Assembly (NCBI GenBank): GCA_903813345.2
Contig: CAIIXF020000005.1
Coordinates: 17,177,375-17,241,374, forward strand
Direction: 5' to 3'
Length of the DNA stretch: 64,000 bases
Source of the DNA: Owenia fusiformis
Lineage: Eukaryota > Annelida > Polychaeta > Sabellida > Oweniidae
Made by a program: the position numbers and the translations under genes. Each line of letters starts with the position of its first letter. Position 1 is the first letter of the stretch. Positions 12,101 to 27,100 of this stretch are shown here, in pieces. The notes under the pieces are model-generated. The model was not told the DNA's origin and searched no databases. It worked only from the letters and a program-made list of their open reading frames with translations.

Positions 12101-15100
12101 AGGGATCATTTCATTAAGGTTGTATTGACTTACATGGGGCTGTGCACCATTGACTTAACATGAGGATATCAGCAGATCCCAATAGAGGCCATTGGTTTCC
12201 ATTGATTATCACAGAAATACCAAAAATACACTATGACCTGAATCGATTGCAAACTTAATAATTTCACAATACGACACAAATGGTTTATCTCATCAAATGT
12301 GCAAATATGAAGTTTGCAATCGATTCAGGTCATACTTAAAATTAAAAGATTGTACATTTTTTCATCATTTTTTTCCCTACAAAATGGCTATAGAAAAATG
12401 CTCCAAAAACAACTTTTACACTTATCAAATATCATACAAGTTTGTAAAACCAAAGATTATACTATTATATTTCATTATGTAGTAACATATTTGGATAAGA
12501 TGCAGGGATGCGTAGGATGTTAATGGATTTTGACAGACACAAAAATACTTCCTGGTTTGGAATCTATGCCTCTACACTTCATGATTGAATTATGACCCTA
12601 ATAAGTGGCCTATACATCAATACAGTGCTGAATATAGGTCAACAAGATACTAGTGTGCATATAAATGTAATAATTGAAGCAGAATACTCATTTTGAAAAA
12701 TCAGATGAATTATTTTTTTCCCATGGGGAGATCCCAATGGAGGGTGTATAAGGTCCTTTGGGAGAGAAAAAGTGTTCACGCAAGAGGTATTCAGATAAGA
12801 GAGTTGTTCAGAATGATGTACAGCTGTCACTGTATTGTTCTGTTGTTAAGGTCCAAGAGGTTATTGCTGAAAAGGAGACTCTGGTGGGGAGTATGGAGAA
12901 GAAGCTTGGAGAGTCTAAGCAGACTGCACAGGGATCACTCTATGAGAAAGAACAGCTCATCAACACATTGAATCTGGACATAGAAAAGGTAAGATGAACA
13001 CAGTCACATTACAGTATAGCATAATATAAGCTTGTTATGCATACGAATAATTAACTAGTCTTGTTTATATTTTGCTCCATAACACTGTCAAAGCTTTATT
13101 AGTATTCATTATTTCCTTGGCATTTTGGGTTGGTATGGTAGCTAAAATGCATGCAAATGCTATAAGCAGTATTGTACAATTACATGCTTTCATGTACCCT
13201 TTTCATTCGTTCAACTTCACTTCTTAAAAGAGAGCTTCGTCTTCACTCTTTCAGTTTACAATAAATCTCTGATCTCACCGAGCCAATCAGAGATCGTCGT
13301 CGAAATATGGACGACTTTCTATATGGTCATTTCCTATTTCATCACCGCATAGTTAATGAGCACGTATTCAGCACTCATTCCTTCCACTTCGCTGATTGGT
13401 TGAGAAAGGGTCAGTGTGGAAGATTTGGAATGATTTATTACCCGGGCTGACACAGGCACCAATCTTCGGGGCGGGGCTACTAAACTGCAATATAGTCTAT
13501 ACTAGGCAGAGGGTAGTTTATAACTAGACTCTGCACACAGGGTAGCTTTCATGTCCCCACCATGAAGTTGTGACACATTGTTATAGCCACCATTTTTGTG
13601 AATGGAATTCACAATCAGTATCTGTAACAGTTGTTACACATTTTCATATTAATCCCTTATGAAAATAGTGATAATGAATGACCCATATGTTGAAATTACA
13701 TTTCAGTTAAACAGTGCCATAAAACAGAAGGAGTCCTCCCTTGAGACAACTCAAGGACAGTTAGAAGAGCTACAAAAAAGATTCCAAACTGAGGTAAGAA
13801 AGATTGTACTAGTACTGCATGTTGAAGTGGATTAAGTGTCAAATGGCTATTTTTGAACAGAAACGCGATTTGAAAATTTAAATTATTTTCAACTTTTGAA
13901 AGTGTACTGTGAGGCATGTTAAAATAGCATGCAACTTCATTTTGGGTCAGTTCATGTCAAGTATCAAAACACTGATTTATATTGTAGGGAAAATGACATG
14001 TATCGATGATACGATCTAGGAGCACATGAGTGACACATGAGATCAAGATTTTGTCAGTAGATCAGAAAAAAATTCAGTTAGAAAATGTTCAAAATACACC
14101 TTTACTGAATTCTGCCTTTCAAAAAAAAGCTGACAGCAGTGAATTTTATGTTTTGAATGTAAGATTATAAATGTTTTGAGATGGTATGATTCATATTTTT
14201 CTGGCAATTGTAGGCATCAAGCCATGAAGAACTGAAAGTGCAATACAGAGAGAAGTGTGCTTCCCTTGAAGATGAATTAAGGAAGGCAGAATCTAGGTCA
14301 GTAGGCTATTGTTGAAGATTTTGCGAAACTAAATCTCACCTTAGGAGAATATAAATGTGGGATGAAAGTTAAATTAATTATATCAACTCAGCCATAAGCA
14401 ATGACAGCCTCAATGATATACACTGTTTTAACTGGCATATCCAAAATCACAATTTAGGTGAGGTAAAAGTTAAGAGGTGAGACAAATCTAACATTCAATA
14501 AAGTTTAATACAAATTACTACCTTCAGACAGTCAGATTTCATTTCAGCAGTCTAAAAAAGTCTAAAAATGTAATTCTCTCAGATTTTGGTGAGGCCATTG
14601 CCTCGCCAGCCTCATGCATTGGCTACACCCATGATTGCAGTGCAAGGGATGCAAATGGTACGCTTTTCACTATTTTTTCACTCTTTGTACTATAGGGGCA
14701 GTAAGATCAAGGAACTGGAGGGAAGCCTAGGAATGGCTAAGGACTCTGTTAGTAGATTAGAAACTGAGAGAACAGAACTTATTGCCAAGGTAAGTAAAGA
14801 TCATCTGTGCTATTCAGGGGTCTCCATTTTGATAAGTCGTAATTTCAGTTCTTACCTTTTTCAATCCTGCTAAATTATAATTTGGTTTGAGTCTAAAATT
14901 CTGTTCAACAGCGATGCTTTGATTGCACATTCACCATGTAAGTCCTAAGTACCCACTAAATTTTTGTTGATTATTCCAAAAAAAAAACATTTGGAAAATT
15001 TCAAAAAATTAGATGCCATTTATGATTCCAATTTAATTAAGTTCAGTTTTACTACAATAAATGAATCTAAGAATCAATAGTTCATTGTCCTCCATAACAG

Positions 15101-18100
15101 AGTAATTTAATAATCAAAAACAGAACATGCCTTATACAATGAGTATATCCTGCATATGTGTTTTTCCAGATTGAAACAGGAGAGGGTATAGAGACTGCTA
15201 TTACTCAAATGAAACAGGAGAATGTAAGTTAAAAAAGAATGATATTCCAAAAAGCATATGAATATATACAGTACCTGTATTATTGTATCGTATTGTATTC
15301 TTTATTCACCTCTTTTGTAAGAGAATTGTAATAGTACATTAATTGTGAATTAATTCATAAATAAGAAAGTAGATAAATTATTTGCTCATGTTTATGTTAT
15401 AAGTGAAGTTGTGAGCATTGTTTGTCTTTCAATGTACATTGAATGAATTATTACTACAGCTTGCGATGCAAGATCCTCATTTGTACAATTTAAGATCAAA
15501 TTGATGCGATCTTTAACACTAGATGTATCGTTATATTTTTATAGATTTTGTTTAGTGCTACCCTTTCTATTACTTCAGCAAACAAATATGTTGGATTTCC
15601 TACTCTAGGGATTTGCTGTTTTTTGTTGGACCCTGAATTCTCTTGTTTTGGTCCATAAACTTCATACACCAATATGAATAACCAAATAATATGAAGAACC
15701 AAAATGTCATCTACTTCAGACCTCTTTGCAAGAAAAACTGAGCAATGCTGAGAAGGCACTCAATGAAGCTGCTGAGGTGAACAACGAGAAGACAGAACAA
15801 CTCCATAAACAACTACAAGAGATGAAGACTCAACTAAATGATGAAAAAGACATGAAGATTAAACTAGAAGGTTCATTAACTGAGGCAACTGATAAACTTA
15901 AATCAACTGAAGTAAAGGTTCAACAGCTGGATGCAGAACTGAAAACAAAGGTATAAACAATCATATGAATAGTAATAGTCAATTGTTATCTGCCAGGTGA
16001 ATCTTGGCGGCTTATCCTTCTTGATTCTTCAGCGCATACACGTACAGGGTGTATATAAATGTATTACAATTGTATTTGTCTACAGGGCGACGCTCTGCTG
16101 TCAGCTGAGGCTGCTAGAAGCACACAAAGAGCTGACTTAGAGAACCACATCAAGACAGCACAGAATGCACTGGAGGAAAAATCTGATGAACTCAGCAAAG
16201 CAAAATATCAACTGGAGCAAGTGAGTATAAATAGGAGGTTCAGGATATTGGGATTATCCTGAAGCAAATATAATATATCTGCCCGAGGGCTGAACACGAT
16301 TGTTTTCAAAAATTTTATTTTTTATCTGGTTTATGTGATATTTATAAAACATCATGTCAAAATACAAACAAAACTTTTGTAACCAGTGGGAAAATATCAT
16401 ATTTTTGGAAAGTTTTCACCAAACCATGAAATACAACTCTTAAACCATGAAATACTGCACTTTGTCTGATGGTTAACAGACTTTTGCTACTTGTCTCAAA
16501 ATGAGGTTGGCTGTAACAATGGCTGATCAGTCATTTGGAAGCATGTCTTCATAATCAGCAAATACTATAAGCTATCACTGTCTGAAATCCTACAAGACTC
16601 TTTTTGAAAGAACAGTTAATCTGTGTAAATGGAACACTTTCAGAACTGATCAAAAGTGTTCCTTGTAGACAGGTGTTGCTTAAAGAGAAGGTCCATTGAA
16701 AATAACATGCGAGTCCATTGAAAATAACATGCGAGTCCATGGGACCTGATTCCTTGAGAACTGTACCAAATAGAGAGTTGTTCCTTACAGAGGTATTCCA
16801 TCAGACAGGTTTTACTGTATATCATGTAGATGTAACCCCAAAACCAAATTATGTTCTCTCACATCTTCTACAGACTGTTAAAGATCTAACTGAGAAGAAA
16901 GAACAGGGCACAAAAATGGAAGCAACTATGAAGGAACAAACTGACAGAGCCAACCAACTCCAGCAAGAGAATACAAAATTTGATGCCAAACTCACTGAGA
17001 AGAGTTCCACATTAGAGAAACTTGAAGTCAGCAAATCAGAACTGGATAAGCAATATAGGGAGGTGCAATCAAACTTAGAAAAGGTGTGATATACAGGATT
17101 ACCAAAATATATAAATATTGACTGAATTCTCATGTGCTTAATCTTTGATCTAATATTTGCATTTTGTTTTAAGTTATATTTTGAAGTGCAAAATGTTTGC
17201 TTATTTGTAGGCCAACATAGAATTAGAGAATGCCAAGTCAAAGTGTGCGAGTCTAGAGAGTGATTTAACAGAGCTAAAGTCAGATGTTAAACAGTTGAAA
17301 GAAAACAAGGAGCAACAGAATAAAGAAATAAAGGCAAAGGTATGCATATTAATAAATTCTAGATGAATAAAAAAACATCATAGATGCTCCAACAGCACTG
17401 GCTACTGATATGCTTCATCAGCAGTCTCACTCCTCCTGCTTTCGTGGATTAAACTGAAGCAGATATGATGAGGAGATACCCCAAGCACATGTTAGCACAT
17501 GTATAGCGTTACTTAAGGTTTATATTGTTGTATAATTGGGCATGATGGATCTCATTCACAAAATTGATAATTAACTAGTTATAGCTGAACAGACTGATTT
17601 ATAGATGTTGTAAGAACAATACAATTTGTCAATTTCATGCATGACAATTAAAGTTGTCCATTTTATAATCAGCCAGTATCAGTGAGACAAAATCTAACAA
17701 TCATTCACTCATCATATACAGTGTATAAGAATTTGTATATAACCATGAGTGAACCATTTGTCATGTTGTATTCATTTAAAATTACTCTCCTCATCATTTT
17801 CTATTCTGGGGGCCATTAACAGAAACTTAATAAAGGATGTCATTATAACCATGGTTACAACAATGATTTACCAATCCGTAACTCTATGAAGTTTCTGCCG
17901 ATGACCTCCTGGTAAATAAAAATTAGATGGTAAAGAAATATAACAATGTGATTGCACTCTCTAATGTGAACATCCCTAAATGAGAACAATCATTCTCAGT
18001 CCAGATTTTGTTATCTCCCATTGAAAAACCTTGAAATGTGAACACCTGCTAATCTGGAACTTTTTGCCTGACCCAGTGTTGTTCGGATTAGACAAATTTT

Positions 18101-21100
18101 ACTCTATTTAACATAATTTTGTTATGTAAAATCTGACTGTTGATATGTGTATTTGTTTGCTCAGCTTGAAGATATAAGACTTCTTGAATTGGCCAAGACA
18201 AGTAATGAAAGCGAAATAAAGTCCACAAAAGATTCCATTGAACAGAAAACTAAGGAGATAGCAGAGATCAAACAGAAACTTGATAAGGTAAAATTAGAAT
18301 TTTGTAATTTCTTCCTCATAAAACTTATAACTTGGAACTAGATGATTATACATGTAATGTTACATTTTGTAATTCTAAATTTGGAATGAGCAACAGCATG
18401 ATTTTTTTCATCGAAAAATATTTATTCTCTAAAACTTAAAATTACATTCATGCTAACTCTTGACACTTTATAAATGTATTAGTAACTAAAAGCTTAATTT
18501 TTACTCTGAGTCACATGGAAATAAAATAAACATTGTAAAATGTTTTACTCAGTCATAAGATAATAATGTATGATTGATAAGATGTAAATCTTATGTATTA
18601 TAATTCATTTCATTCATATTTTGATAACATATGAGTTCTTTTTAAAATAAGTGATGCAAAAATGGTCGCAAAACATTATAGCCACCATATTTGGTCTGTG
18701 TTAGGTTGTTGGCATCTGTGACAAAGTGTTACGCTTCTGTAACAATTTGTGATAGCTAAAAATGGTGGTGACATTCTGTCATGTAAATGTTTGATCTTGT
18801 GAGCCAGTGACATTGCGATTTCGAAATCTTGTGATTTTGATGAATTGTGTATGTTTTAGGTGCAACTGGAATCTTCTACAGAAATCCAGAGTCTGAAAGA
18901 TTCACTGGAAAAATCTGCAGCGAACCACAAACAAGAAGAAGAAAAACTCCAGCAAGAGGTGTGGTAATCGCGTGAATTGTAACAGTTATAATCTACATTA
19001 ATTTTGAATTGTATATGCTCTGTCGGTCTCAGTTATCTTGTCATTTATAAATTACAAACTTAGACACCAGAATTTTCTTGAATTTGTAAGGTTACGAGGT
19101 AGAGTATGACATTTGTGTCCTTACTAATTGCGTTCTATTTTGGAGGGAAATATTTACTTGTATGATAAATATTTCAACAAAAAATGTACGGCACAATAAT
19201 AACATCAATAAATCTATCCAGTGAGAAATTATACCAGTATTTTGAGGAATCACTGTATCAACATTATTTGTAGATAAAATCACTTGAAGAATGCAAAACG
19301 AAGTTAGAAGGAACAAATACTGAATTAAGCAAGAGTCTTGAAGAGGTGAAAGCTGATTTGTCAACTAAGGGGGAGCAGTTAAACTCTGTTAAATCCCAAC
19401 TTGAGGAAACCAAGAGATCATATGAAACTGAAAAGGTAAGATAAATTATGGTCTGAAACATCAAATAATCACTTCGCAAATATGCAGTGAATACCATCCT
19501 GCTATTATACATTGCATACAACTTTTTTATTTTTTAAATGATATACATTCAAAATAATATTACATCATAGTATATTAGGGGGGAATTATTGAGAATTTCA
19601 ATAATACTGATTTTTATGATTAATACAATAAAATTTGATGATTAAATAAAAAAGAAAATTGTTTGTTTTCAGAGTACACTCGTAAGTTCATCAGCAGAGA
19701 CCACAGCCAAGTCTTACAAGGAAATAGAAGAATTGAAGGGGAAAGTTTCAAGTCTAGAGGGTAATCTATCAACAGAACAGGTAATTTTACACTTTGTCCT
19801 CTATCTGTCAGTGTTTACTTTTCTTACTTTTGAGAGGGATAGTGGAGCTGTCTGTTTGTCAGTCAATCCACCCGTCTGTCTGTCCATCTGTAGCATAACT
19901 CAAATCTGTACCTTGGACCTATTTTTTTTAATTTTATTTGTTGGAAAAAGTTGTCACCCATTCCTGCTAATCTAGGTATATTTATAAGTACTCTTTATAC
20001 AAAACCAAAGTTAGGGATGTAACCAGTGCTTATGGATACAATACCAAAAGATGACAGATTTCATACTTCATTTATGAGAACTTCCAGGTGTAAGGGGAGA
20101 TGTATTGTCTGTCGTAGGACAATAAAAATTCCCAGTCTTGTGGTTAAATGGCTATCAAGGCAAATCTTATGGTACTCAATTGGTTTCAACCATTTTGGAT
20201 TATACCATGGGACAAATGATCATTGTTGTGATCTATTTGACAGTAAATTGTACTTGAAACTTAGTTTTGTCATTTTTGCAATAATATTCAATTTATACGA
20301 CAATTCACTTCAGTGTATTGAGTAATGAATATAAGAAACTCATTTTTTTATGAAAATTATTTTTTAACATAATGAGTTCACTTAATTTGATTCAAATCAG
20401 AAGGTTAATTGTAGGCTGATATCTTATGGGAATATGATGTCTGCTCAGGATGGAATTTTTGATATGGCTGTTTAATTCAAAATGGCCTCCATTTTTCCTA
20501 GCTGAACTCAATATTGTTATGATTTTATGAACTATGTACATTGTGCAGAATGTACAGTGAGACTTCAGAAAGATATGATGAATATGATAATGCTGGAAAG
20601 ATCACTGCTGCATCTGTTTATGCACTAAGTTTTTCTATTTAACTGAAGATACAGAAATTGAGCTTTGATAGTAAAAAATGTGTGCAAGCCTTGGGAGCCT
20701 CTCAAGTGTGAAATCACCTTTACCTGTAGCTAAACCTAAAATTACAGATAAAATTCTGAATCGGTTAAAGGTGGTACCTAGATACATGGTATTCTATAAA
20801 GATAACAATAACAAAAGATGACAATTTTCACGATCTTGTGGTTTATGATTTTTTCTAATTGGCATAAATATATTGATATTAATACGTACTGGGTGATAAA
20901 AATATCAGTCACGCCACATTGGAAAATGTCAATCTGCAATTAATGTAAATATCAATCAATGTTTGTTTACTTTATTTTCCTATTTATGGTGTGACTGAGC
21001 ATAGGAATAATATAATGGAAATACATTGAAGCCATGCAAATATTACAACATTCAGAGTACAATGTCGCATTTTACATGGGAGGCCTAGAAATTAATTTAT

Positions 21101-24100
21101 AGTAAAGTGTGTATAATTTTGAATAAAATGTTATTTTCATAATTGTGCTTCACCATCTAGCAAAAATGTAGATGTTATGGACATACTACAAGCTTGGATT
21201 TAGGTTTTGATCCCCATGTTTGTTAATATGTAGAATCACCTTGATCGTTTTTACTTTTACACCACTATCTAATTTTGTTCTTATCAAAGAATATCACAAA
21301 GTACCTGTCTGCCTCATTTTTAACCAGTCTGCATCAATTTGCACCAGTCCGCATCAATTTGCACCAGTCTGCACTTTGCATCAGTTGGCACCAGTTTGCA
21401 TCTGTTGGCATCATTCTGCATCAATTTCACATAATTACTATAAATAAGGCCCATCACGCATGCATATAAGCATGGAAATTAATGGTGTGAAAATATTTGA
21501 TTTGAAACCTAGAAATATTTAATGTTGCGCATAATTAAGGTTCTGGATTTGAATTTTACACTTGATTGATAATTAGTTGAATGTTGAAGTAGTATTGTTT
21601 ATTGATCTATGTTTGTCTACTGAAATGAGCCAGGTCGAATTATAAACAGCTCTCTCGTAGTATAAACAGCTGTAAGAATTATGCTTCAAAGCAATTTTCA
21701 GGTGATACAGAGAATCCACCCGTACGTCCATTTTGGCTGACTGGGCAATAACTCAAATATATATAAAACTAATTTTGAAAATGGCTGTTTGTTTAAAAAT
21801 GGTCATTATTTTAGTGTTTATTTAGTATCCATGATTATGTTTTTAATGAAAAAAATAATTAATGATGTTAATGATAGGTAGAATATGCTTCAGTTGATTC
21901 CCCAGATTAATGGTAAAAAGGTGTCATCTAGGAGTCAAGGTCAGGTTACAGTATATTATTATGAAATAATGTTGTTATTCCACATTACTAGAAACAAGTC
22001 ATCGGCATGTTTATGGGTTCATTACCTTTTGTTTGCCTTATGCCTGGGTCACATTAGCTCCGATTCATGGGCCGGCGCCTGGCCGATTGAGTATTCTGTT
22101 CAAAACTGAATACAATTGTCAGCAGGATACTCAATCGGCCGGGCGCCGGCAGATGAATCGGAGCAAATGTGACCCAGGCATTAATGACATGTTGGCATTT
22201 AACACTTATAATATATTTTAATGCAGGCCATGTATGTAACTCTAATCCATTAGGAACACCATTTGCATATAAATGTATAGTGCTGGTATCTCACAAATGG
22301 AGGAATCTGGAAAGTTATTTTTCTGTTATTACATTATAATTTTATTTTTATATTCTAAATAAAAGTTTTCTATGTCTGGAAAGTTACCAATTCACAATGA
22401 TTCAACAATCAATATTTCAAAATGAAGTGTATTTTTAAAATTTAAATCTCCAATAAAATAAAATTCGTGTCAAAATGAAAATGATTAATTTTTTTAGGAT
22501 CAATAATTTATTACCAATATGCAATGAGACAAGGAGACTTTCATGATCGGTATTTTTTCATACTCCATGGCAGTGCTTGTTTTAACATATAACTGTAATG
22601 AACAAATTTTTTAGTCTCAGCTTCCACCGTATAGTGGTGATTTCACCTTAATTGATTGACGTGTTTGGCACATGTCAGGAAATCCCAAGAATTGGTTGTA
22701 CTGTGTGTACGTTTTGATTGATGAATGCATGTGCGATGAACTATTATCAACAAAACTTTAACTCAAAATTTCCTCTGGAAGATTTCTTCTAATACAAGTA
22801 TTTCATGATTTTTAAAATATTTTGACAAAATAATGATTGAGGAACAGAAAGAATGCATTTATGACAAATATCATAATTTAAGCGAGATTTGCACATGTCA
22901 GAAGTTGAACAAAATGTACTAATTTCTCCAGATTTTTGATATTTTCTTTTGCAAGCTGCAGAGAGTATTATATCTTTTTCATGAAGTGTATTTTTAAATT
23001 TAAATCTCAAATAAACTAGATAAGTGTCAAAATGAAGTTAGAAATATAGAAATGGTATATCCTTTTCAGGGGCATAGCCTTGATTTACCAAGGGGGGTTC
23101 ATTTTATAATGAAAGGGGGGGTGTTCAAGGCGAAGAGGGGAGGGGTCGCATGATGGAAACGGTTTCAACGAACCAATCAAATTACAGAATATAGTAAGCG
23201 TCTATAAATGTGTGATTCATAGTTCACGCAAAAATAGTGATCTTGCTGAGTGTGGGCTTTGTTCCTGGCCTGGGGTTCATTGATCTTTCTAACTATACTG
23301 TATACTTGCATCCTCCAATCACAGGGCTTCAAAATCCAGAATATATTCTTTCTTTTTACCCCCTGCGATAAGCAGTTAGCATTTCCCCGATTAAGAACTC
23401 GCAATCTGATTGGCTGTCGCAACACTGCGACAGAAATCATGTATAAGTCATTGCGCATAATTAGATCACGTGATTCAGTTTAATCGGGCGCTTCCAAATT
23501 GGTTATAAAGGAAGAAGGAGGTACGGATTCTGGACACCTGCTTAGGAGGATGTATACTTGTGTGGGGGATCATGTCATATAGGTCTTGATTAAAACATTA
23601 CTATTTATATCAAAATTATCTGCAAATATGTCAATGAAACCTTCTAGTCTGCTTTCATTTGCATCACAATATAACATCATCTTGCACAATTATGACCTGG
23701 ATGGAATTATAGTAGAACGGCAATTTTAAAAAATAATTTCATTAAAATATTCAGAAATTGGAAATGTATCTCTGTTGTCTGTTTATGAACTATGAATAAT
23801 AGCTTATCAATAAGCTTTAAACCTGCACATCGCTTAAAAAAATGTAATACGTGGACATATATTATTTTTACATTTTCATCCTACCAACAAGACATGCTCA
23901 AATATAAAGTTGGCGTGGTTATAAACTGTTTATTCTGCGTAATATCAAAGCCAACCATTAAGTTTAAAAAAAATAAATAAAACACATCGGGATTCAAACC
24001 GCGGTCATTTGTATGTCAAGCGAGCATTCTGATTCTTACACTAGTCCAGCTAGTTATTTGATAATCTCAAGAGTATTTTTATTTAACACATTCTAATTCG

Positions 24101-27100
24101 ATAGTGACGTAATATTCTAAAGGACTAGTCTCAGTTTGGAAAAAGAAGTTCATCAGTCTACTGCACGTTACTCCTGCTTTGATATCTTTACATATTGTAG
24201 ATTTAAATGTCCTCTTTTGAATATCCATAATTCAATTTGGGTGTTAGTAGACCAGTAGACTGTTCTGCAAACCGAGACTTGTCTTTTAGAAACCTTCCAA
24301 AATTCAAATTGTCAGGGAAAATCTGAGCAATAGAAGACACAATCCTCATAATGACACATTTATCGTGAGTATTTGTACACAAGATTTGCCTCATTTGTTC
24401 ACCATTCTGTTCTCTATTCTTTCATTAAAGCTTAAAGTATTACAGTTCAGAACAACCCAAGATTATGTTTTAAAGCCATGTGCAGGTTTTATTGGAGATG
24501 CAAGCAAAAAATTTAATTCACTCAAGAATATTTTTCCATATATTTATGTTATAGGATAAACCAAATAGGAAAAAAATATGTATCCAATTTCCATCCCTAT
24601 TGTCACTTGGTTATACATGTATATGCGTATTACCTCTGGATAAATACCATATCCAAAACCTGTCATTACATAACCATCATTCACAAACTATATTTTAAAA
24701 TTAGAAGTTATAAGAAATATGCTTGAGAACTTTGGATAGCTGTTACAAATGAATGTTCAACACCAATAGAATATCCTTTAATATATAAATGAGTTTCACC
24801 TTTCAATATACGTATTGTGGTTTGTATACAAACCTGGCGTATTAAACCGCCTGGTAACATATGTTTAGTTGCCTTGGATTCAAGTACAGTATGCTGAAAA
24901 TAATTATAGATAATACATCATGCGCATTCTCATATTATTATAACTTTGTTACATTTTACCAGCTCTGCGGGACTGTGTGAATGGATGTTAAACCAAAACA
25001 GTTAATTAAATATAATTAATATTATTTGTTATATCAATGGATTAATTTCTTTTCATTTGCAAGGAAAATCAATTTGTGCTCATCTGCTGAAAAACAAATA
25101 TTGAATTCAATATGAAATTCAAATTGATTGATTTAAAAATCTCTTCTATATTTGTTTCGTACTATTCATCAGCTTGATGCTCAAATGAATATCATTCATC
25201 GGTGACACATTGGTTCTGTTCCATGTGTTTGATCACATGAGTTATGGACATTAATATAATCATTTCAAACTACGCATTGTACTTCAAGTCCACGATGATT
25301 GATACCAAGGTTGATGTCACCCGATCCTTCCGGTTGGGTGTTTTAGAATTATTGTATTAATATCATTGATATACATGTAATCATTTCAAACTACACATTG
25401 TACTTCAAGTCCACGATGATTGATACCAAGGTTGATGTCACCCGATCCTTCCGGTTAGGTGTTTTAGAATTATTGTATTAATATCATTGATATACATGAA
25501 ATCATTTCAAACTACGCATTGTACTTCAAGTCCACGATGATTGATACCAAGGTTGATGTCACCCGATCCTTCCTGTTAGGTGTTTTAAAATTATCATATT
25601 AATATCATTGATACACATGTACATGTATCAAACTACGCATTGTACTTCAAGTGCACGATGATTGATACCAAGGTTGATGTCACCCGATCCTTCCTGTTAG
25701 GTGTTTTAAAATTATCATATTAATATCATTGATACACATGTACATGTATCAAACTACGCATTGTACTTCAAGTGCACGATGATTGATACCAAGGTTGATG
25801 TCACCCGATCCTTCCGGTTAGGTGTTTTAAAATTATTGTATTAATATCATTGATATACATGTAATCATTTCAAACTACACATTGTACTTCAATTCCACGA
25901 TGATTGATACCAAGGTTGATGTCATCCTTCCTTCCGGTTAGTTATTTTATGATATATTATTACAATATAACTTTTTTTTTCACATATATTATTATGGTTT
26001 TACATATAAAGTGTATGGTCTCAGTGCAACTCAAAGTCACTCACAAGCATTTTCCACAGAATGAATGCTTACTTTACATTTCATAAAGTTTTAATTTTTA
26101 GACATAAATTACAATTTTTCAGAATCGATATAATCACAACATGTCTTTCAGTTCGTTTCACAAGATGAGCAAGACCTGATTATTTTTTGAATAATATTTT
26201 TTCAAAATTCTTTGCCCTTGTATTTCTAGAGTAGGTATTGAATTAAGTTTTATCAAATCTAAAAAGTGTCAACTATTTGACATGTGATTGATATTGATAT
26301 TGGTGACATCAGGGCTTGAAACTCGCAGCTGCCACAGACTGCAAATGGTTATCACTTTCAATCTCATAGCAATGAACCTGGAAAAACTGACTGCCTATTG
26401 GGACAGACTGAATGCCAATATGTTAAATAGTGACAATCATGTTTTCAATCTTTGTCATGAACCTTGGATAACACTGAACCTTAATCATCAATGATGTGGA
26501 ATGATGTGGCATCATTGATCATTCTAAAAACACCAATGGTGATCCCTTTTTAAGAGCTCAACTTTAGTATTGCTTGGTAATTACATTGATAAACAAATAA
26601 AAAAGACCAGTGGTGATTTAGGATACAACAGAGAGTGATTATTTCACTTAACAAGGTACTCTTGTCAATTATCAGTTGACAAAATAATAATCAGTGAAAT
26701 TGTTCAATTATCATTGAAAATTTGAAAGAGTGTTTAGAGGATTGAATAGTAGATTCATCACTAGTTAATATGATACTTACAATTTTTGATCTTTGATCAA
26801 CGGCTGGAGCTCCCAGATTGGTACAAGTACAACATCTTTTTTCGAGCCCCAACGAAATGTTGTTTGTTGATTTAAGAGCCCCTTAACTTGCTGGCTGGTG
26901 GTTCAATAGCACTTTACTTTAAGCTGTTGTACCACCACCCACCAAACCTGGCCTTTCTAGTTGTCACCAAACCAGTCCTTTTCAGTTGACACCCATCATG
27001 TCCAGTTCTATTTGATATAAAACTATTGCTGCTATGGATACATTATATCTGTTTATTAGCTGACATCAAACCTGACATTTTCCATGCAGTTCACATTTTA

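Noticed and set aside
14586-14695. ATG upstream of exon 18 as an alternative start
   Set aside because: The open frame is intron sequence read into exon 18; the TATAG acceptor and conserved phase support normal splicing. No promoter seen.
23975-24055. Functional tRNA gene on the minus strand
   Set aside because: The B box is good but acceptor and anticodon stems do not form and the A box is weak. Called SINE-like instead.
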